Assembly (NCBI GenBank): GCA_958295985.1
Contig: OY282432.1
Coordinates: 3,195,001-3,259,000, forward strand
Length of the DNA: 64,000 bases
Reading direction: 5' to 3'
Source: an uncultured Candidatus Binatia bacterium
GTDB lineage: Bacteria; Desulfobacterota; Binatia; UBA9968; JAJDTQ01
Positions 61,004 through 64,000 of the stretch are shown here, piece by piece. The position numbers and the translations under genes were made by a program. The notes below the pieces were generated by a model that was not told the DNA's origin, did no database searches, and was given only the letters and a program-made list of their open reading frames with translations. How positions within the stretch are numbered: the first letter of the stretch is position 1; each line of letters opens with the position of its first letter.

Positions 61004-62392
61004 ATGACGAAGGAACGCATCAAGGACCTGCTGGACCGCGGCGCCCCGGGAGAGGACGTGACCGTGGAGGGGTGGCTGCGGACCGTCCGTCACAGCAAGA
61101 ACGTCTCTTTCCTCGACGTCTCCGACGGGTCGTGCATGTCCGGGATCCAGGCGGTGGCCGCGCCGGAGCTGGCCAACTACGAGGCCGAAGTCCGCAAACT
61201 CACCACCGGCTGCTGCGTGCGCGTGGCGGGCCGGCTGGCGGAGTCGCCGGGCAAAGGTCAGCGCTACGAGATACAGGCCGGGAGCGTCGAGGTGGTCGGC
61301 CACGCCGACGACGACTACCCGCTCCAGAAAAAGCGCCACAGCTTCGAGTTCCTGCGCACCCTCGGGCACCTGCGCATGCGCACCAACACCTTCGGCGCGG
61401 TGATGCGGGTGCGGAACGCCGCCGCCCACGCCATCCACGGGTTTTTTCAGGAACGCGGCTTCATCCACCTCCACTCGCCCATCATCACCCTCTCCGACTG
61501 CGAGGGCGCCGGCGAAATGTTCCGGGTCTCCACCCTGGACCCCGACCGGACGCCGCGCACCGAATCCGGCGCCGTTGACTACTCCCGGGACTTCTTCGGC
61601 AAGGAGGCCCGGCTCACGGTGTCCGGGCAGCTCGAAGCGGAGATCGCCGCCCTGGCCCTGAGCAACGTCTACACCTTCGGGCCGACGTTCCGCTCGGAGA
61701 ACTCCAACACCAGCCGGCACCTGGCGGAGTTCTGGATGGTGGAGCCGGAAATGGCGTTCTGCGACATCCAGGGGGACATGGACCTGGCCGAGGCGTTTCT
61801 CAAGCACCTCGCCAAGGGCGTGTTGGAAAGCTGTCCTGACGACATGGCCTTCTTCAACGAGCGCATCGACAAGACGGTGCTGGAGACTCTCACCGATATC
61901 GTGGACCAGCCCTTCGAGCGCATGACCTATACCGAGGCGGTGGCAATACTCGAACGTTCCGGGCGCTCCTTCGAGTATCCGGTGTCCTGGGGCGTCAACC
62001 TCCAGAGCGAGCATGAGCGGTACCTCGTGGAAGAACACGTGGGGCGGCCGGTGATGGTGATCGACTATCCCAAGGAGATCAAGGCCTTCTACATGTATCT
62101 CAACGACGACGAGCGGACGGTAGCGGCCATGGACGTGTTGGTGCCCAAGATAGGTGAGATCATCGGCGGCTCGCAGCGGGAGCACCGCCTCGACCAGCTC
62201 CGGCAACGGATCAACGAGTGCGGCCTGCCCGAGGACGAGTACTGGTGGTACCTGGAGTTGCGGCGCTACGGCTCCGCGCCCCACGCCGGCTTCGGCCTCG
62301 GCTTCGAGCGCCTGGTCCAGTTCATGACCGGCCTGGGAAACATCCGCGACGTCATCCCCTTCCCACGGGTCCCGGGCTTCGCGGAGTTCTGA
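61004..62392 (+). CDS. asnS: Asparaginyl-tRNA synthetase
   Basis: 462 residues, class II aminoacyl-tRNA synthetase. An N-terminal OB anticodon-binding domain (to ~110) precedes the catalytic core. Class II motif 2 [25 protein letters not shown] is near residue 225; motif 3 [15 protein letters not shown] is at the C-terminus. It charges tRNA-Asn with asparagine. AGGAGG lies upstream; an overlapping ATG at 60994 is in another frame. Housekeeping gene, useful as a phylogenetic marker for the host. Confidence 0.96.
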   Translation: MTKERIKDLLDRGAPGEDVTVEGWLRTVRHSKNVSFLDVSDGSCMSGIQAVAAPELANYEAEVRKLTTGCCVRVAGRLAESPGKGQRYEIQAGSVEVVGHADDDYPLQKKRHSFEFLRTLGHLRMRTNTFGAVMRVRNAAAHAIHGFFQERGFIHLHSPIITLSDCEGAGEMFRVSTLDPDRTPRTESGAVDYSRDFFGKEARLTVSGQLEAEIAALALSNVYTFGPTFRSENSNTSRHLAEFWMVEPEMAFCDIQGDMDLAEAFLKHLAKGVLESCPDDMAFFNERIDKTVLETLTDIVDQPFERMTYTEAVAILERSGRSFEYPVSWGVNLQSEHERYLVEEHVGRPVMVIDYPKEIKAFYMYLNDDERTVAAMDVLVPKIGEIIGGSQREHRLDQLRQRINECGLPEDEYWWYLELRRYGSAPHAGFGLGFERLVQFMTGLGNIRDVIPFPRVPGFAEF

Positions 62393-62430
62393 CGGACCGG
62401 CAATGCCCGATTCGGTCATTCCCGCCCCCT

Positions 62431-62460
62431 CCGTCATTCCGGCGGAAGCGGGAATCCGGG
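62431..62460. repeat. Dispersed intergenic palindromic repeat
   Basis: GTCATTCCGGCGGAAGCGGGAATCCGGG, preceded by a second GTCATTCCCGCC at 62415. The arms GATTCCCGC/GCGGGAATC pair. Same family as the half-site at 13051. It is a common type of repeat in high-GC genomes and lies in the 186-base gap between asnS and the M24 peptidase. Confidence 0.55.
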
Positions 62461-62578
62461 AGCGGAGGGACCGGGGCACTACCACCGCCGCACCCCTCGC
62501 CAGGCAGATTTGCGGCACCCAATGAACCTTTGGTATGCTCCCCGCTTTCAGCCACAACCCCAACCCGGAGGCTCCCGG

Positions 62579-63712
62579 ATGATCGAAGCGCCGTTCCCAC
62601 AGGAAGAGTACCAATCACGTCACCAGCAGGTTCAGCGGCTCATGGAGCGGGACGGGCTGGACCTCGTCGTGGCGTCGGCCCGCGACAACTTCTGGTATTT
62701 CACCGGCTTGGTCAGCTATCAGTTCGACCACCTGATGCGGCCCGAGATCTGCTTCATCCCCAGGGAGGGCAAACCCTTCGCATTGGTGTACGGCAATAAC
62801 AAGACCAAGGCGGAGGCCCTGCCGTGGTTCGGCGAGGTGCGCAGCTACGTGGACGTGCCCTTTCCGCGGGAGATGCTGAGCGAGTTCCTGACCGACATGG
62901 GCTACGGTTCCGCCAGGGTGGGCTTCGAGCTGGACGACGACCAGCGGCTGGGCTTCCCGGTCAACTATCTCACGCAGCTCACCGAGGCGCTGCCCAAGGC
63001 CAGGATCGAGGACGGGTCCGCGGCGCTCACCGAGCAGCGGCTGTTCAAGAGCCCGCGGGAGATGGAGAACATGCGGCAGGCCTGCGACATCTCCGTGCGT
63101 GCCTTCGACCGCATCCTGCCCGACCTCAAGGCCGGGGTCACCCGGCGGGAAGTGGCCGAACGCCTCTACATCGCCATGATCGAGGAAGGCGCCCACCCGC
63201 GCCATCCCGGCTTCCTCATGCTGAACGCCTCCACCCAGTACGACGAACGGCGCTACGAGAAAGGCGATCGCATGATCGCGGACTTCGGCGCGTGTTACGA
63301 GGGCTACTACGGCGACATCACCCGCATGGCGATCTTCGGCGCGCCGAGTGCCGACCAGACCAGGGAGCACGGGCTGGCGCTGCACCTGATCCGGGAATGC
63401 GTCAAGGTCATGAAGCCCGGGACCCCCATCAGCGAAATACCGCGAGTTGCCAACGCCGAGCTGACGAAAAACGGTTACCCCGAGGTGGCGAGCCCCAAAC
63501 GCATCGGACACGGCATCGGCATGGCCCGGGCCGAACCCCCGTCCATCAGCGAGGCCGAGGTCCGGACCGTGGAGGCGGGCATGGTGCTGGCCATCGAGCC
63601 CAAAGTGCGCATCCCGGGCGCCTCGGTCCACCTGGAAGAGGACGTATTCATCACCGCGGACGGGGCCGAGCCGCTGACCGCGGGAGCCGAACGGCTCAAC
63701 GTCATCGAATAA
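62579..63712 (+). CDS. M24 family metallopeptidase (Xaa-Pro dipeptidase/creatinase-like)
   Basis: 377 residues from ATG 62579 (GGAGG upstream). The N-terminal ~130-residue creatinase domain precedes a pita-bread metallopeptidase. Metal ligands: Asp in MIADFGACYEGYYGDITRM (two Asp, 11 apart), His in RIGHGIG, and Glu in AIEPKV and EEDVF. All five are present, so it should be active. It cleaves Xaa-Pro bonds or an analogous amide. Precedes an OCD-family gene by 53 bases. Confidence 0.92.
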   Translation: MIEAPFPQEEYQSRHQQVQRLMERDGLDLVVASARDNFWYFTGLVSYQFDHLMRPEICFIPREGKPFALVYGNNKTKAEALPWFGEVRSYVDVPFPREMLSEFLTDMGYGSARVGFELDDDQRLGFPVNYLTQLTEALPKARIEDGSAALTEQRLFKSPREMENMRQACDISVRAFDRILPDLKAGVTRREVAERLYIAMIEEGAHPRHPGFLMLNASTQYDERRYEKGDRMIADFGACYEGYYGDITRMAIFGAPSADQTREHGLALHLIRECVKVMKPGTPISEIPRVANAELTKNGYPEVASPKRIGHGIGMARAEPPSISEAEVRTVEAGMVLAIEPKVRIPGASVHLEEDVFITADGAEPLTAGAERLNVIE

Positions 63713-63765
63713 CCGCCACGCCGGGCCGCAGGGCCCGACCCAGGAGGCGATAGCCGGGGAACGCC

Positions 63766-64000
63766 ATGGCCAACGGAATCCTTTATCTGTCCAACGATGA
63801 CGTGAAGCGACTGCTCGACTTGGGCGAGGCCATCGACATCGTCAAGGCCGCGCTGCAGGACCACAGCGCCGGGCGCGTGGGCTGGTCCGTGCCCGAGGAC
63901 CTGGCGGTCAAGCCCGAGGAGGGATGGCAGTACTGGGTCACCGGCTGCTCACTCGACGCCGCCGCCGGATTCCGCTTCCGCGCCATCAAGGCCGCGGGCG
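63766..64000 (+). CDS. Ornithine cyclodeaminase / mu-crystallin family protein (OCD copy 5), cut by window
   Basis: Only the first 78 residues are visible. It starts MANGILYLSNDDVKRLLDLGEAIDIVKAAL, the usual N-terminal helix with D-V-x-x-L-L-D. GWSVPEDLAVKP and YWVTGC follow; FRFRAIKAAG at the edge is the family substrate region. ATG 63766 follows AGGAGGCGAT by about 17 bases; an alternative start is not seen. It directly follows the M24 peptidase, so peptide or amide cleavage and OCD chemistry may be linked. Confidence 0.8.
   Translation, partial: MANGILYLSNDDVKRLLDLGEAIDIVKAALQDHSAGRVGWSVPEDLAVKPEEGWQYWVTGCSLDAAAGFRFRAIKAAG

Noticed and set aside
1-64000. CRISPR array
   Set aside because: No regularly spaced short direct repeats with unique spacers were seen; the repeats found are palindromic or occur only twice.
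1-64000. rRNA genes or a complete insertion sequence
   Set aside because: No conserved rRNA stretches and no intact transposase were recognised; the only recombinase trace is the integrase fragment at 21379.

Overview
The window is high-GC (roughly 65%), densely coded bacterial DNA. Its content suggests an environmental, uncultivated bacterium with a large catabolic genome: tripartite tricarboxylate transporters, a NitT/TauT-type ABC importer, three Rieske oxygenases, five ornithine-cyclodeaminase-family genes, two amidohydrolases, a UbiD decarboxylase and a phenylacetate-CoA-ligase-like enzyme. This recalls uncultivated sponge- or soil-associated lineages (Tectomicrobia, Binatia or Rokubacteria type) or high-GC proteobacteria. 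That placement is inference; no rRNA gene is present.

Layout. 1-5 kb (minus): a tctA-tctB-tctC solute transporter with an amidohydrolase and an atypical MDR dehydrogenase. 5.3-9.2 kb (plus): a CAT-anticodon tRNA, an M20 peptidase, an AlbA_2/HATPase regulator and an O-methyltransferase. 9.3-13 kb (minus): class I FBP aldolase and class 1 fructose-bisphosphatase, then a compact type II restriction-modification pair. 13-17 kb (minus): an EamA exporter and a complete ABC importer. 17-21 kb: a heme-oxygenase-like enzyme divergent from Rieske oxygenase A and a four-domain rhodanese. 21.2-22.9 kb: a scrap zone with an integrase relic, a retropepsin-like protease, an unknown gene and an autotransporter-like remnant. 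23-28.7 kb: two further Rieske operons with a GlcG/HbpS protein, an SDR, a cupin and a TctC binding protein. 29-30.7 kb: a YciO-like protein and the first OCD-family gene. 30.9-35.1 kb: a large SIR2 defence protein (DSR1-like) between two imperfect direct repeats, then a small-protein/retropepsin pair. 36-46.3 kb: UbiD, heme-oxygenase-like protein, an RNA ligase-like protein, a CoA ligase, OCD-family genes and an amidohydrolase. 46.6-55.5 kb: tRNA-Lys, then a type I restriction island whose HsdR carries a C-terminal S24 (LexA-like) peptidase domain, with two accessory genes. 55.5-64 kb (mostly plus): cupin, histidine phosphatase, prpB-like, prpD-like, FAH hydrolase, TauE/SafE exporter, asnS, an M24 peptidase and the start of a fifth OCD-family gene.

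How it fits together. The metabolic genes look like an import-and-degrade repertoire for organic acids and aromatic or amino-acid-derived compounds: importers, ring oxygenation, decarboxylation, CoA activation, hydrolysis and a partial methylcitrate route. Defence genes sit between these blocks: a type II RM pair, a SIR2/DSR1-like gene and a type I RM locus. The last two have repeats at their borders. Two copies of a structured inverted-terminal repeat (17.0 and 56.1 kb) look like members of a dispersed non-autonomous family. The strongest leads are the HsdR-S24 fusion locus, the DSR1-like gene with its flanking repeats, the orphan RNA ligase and the structured repeat pair.
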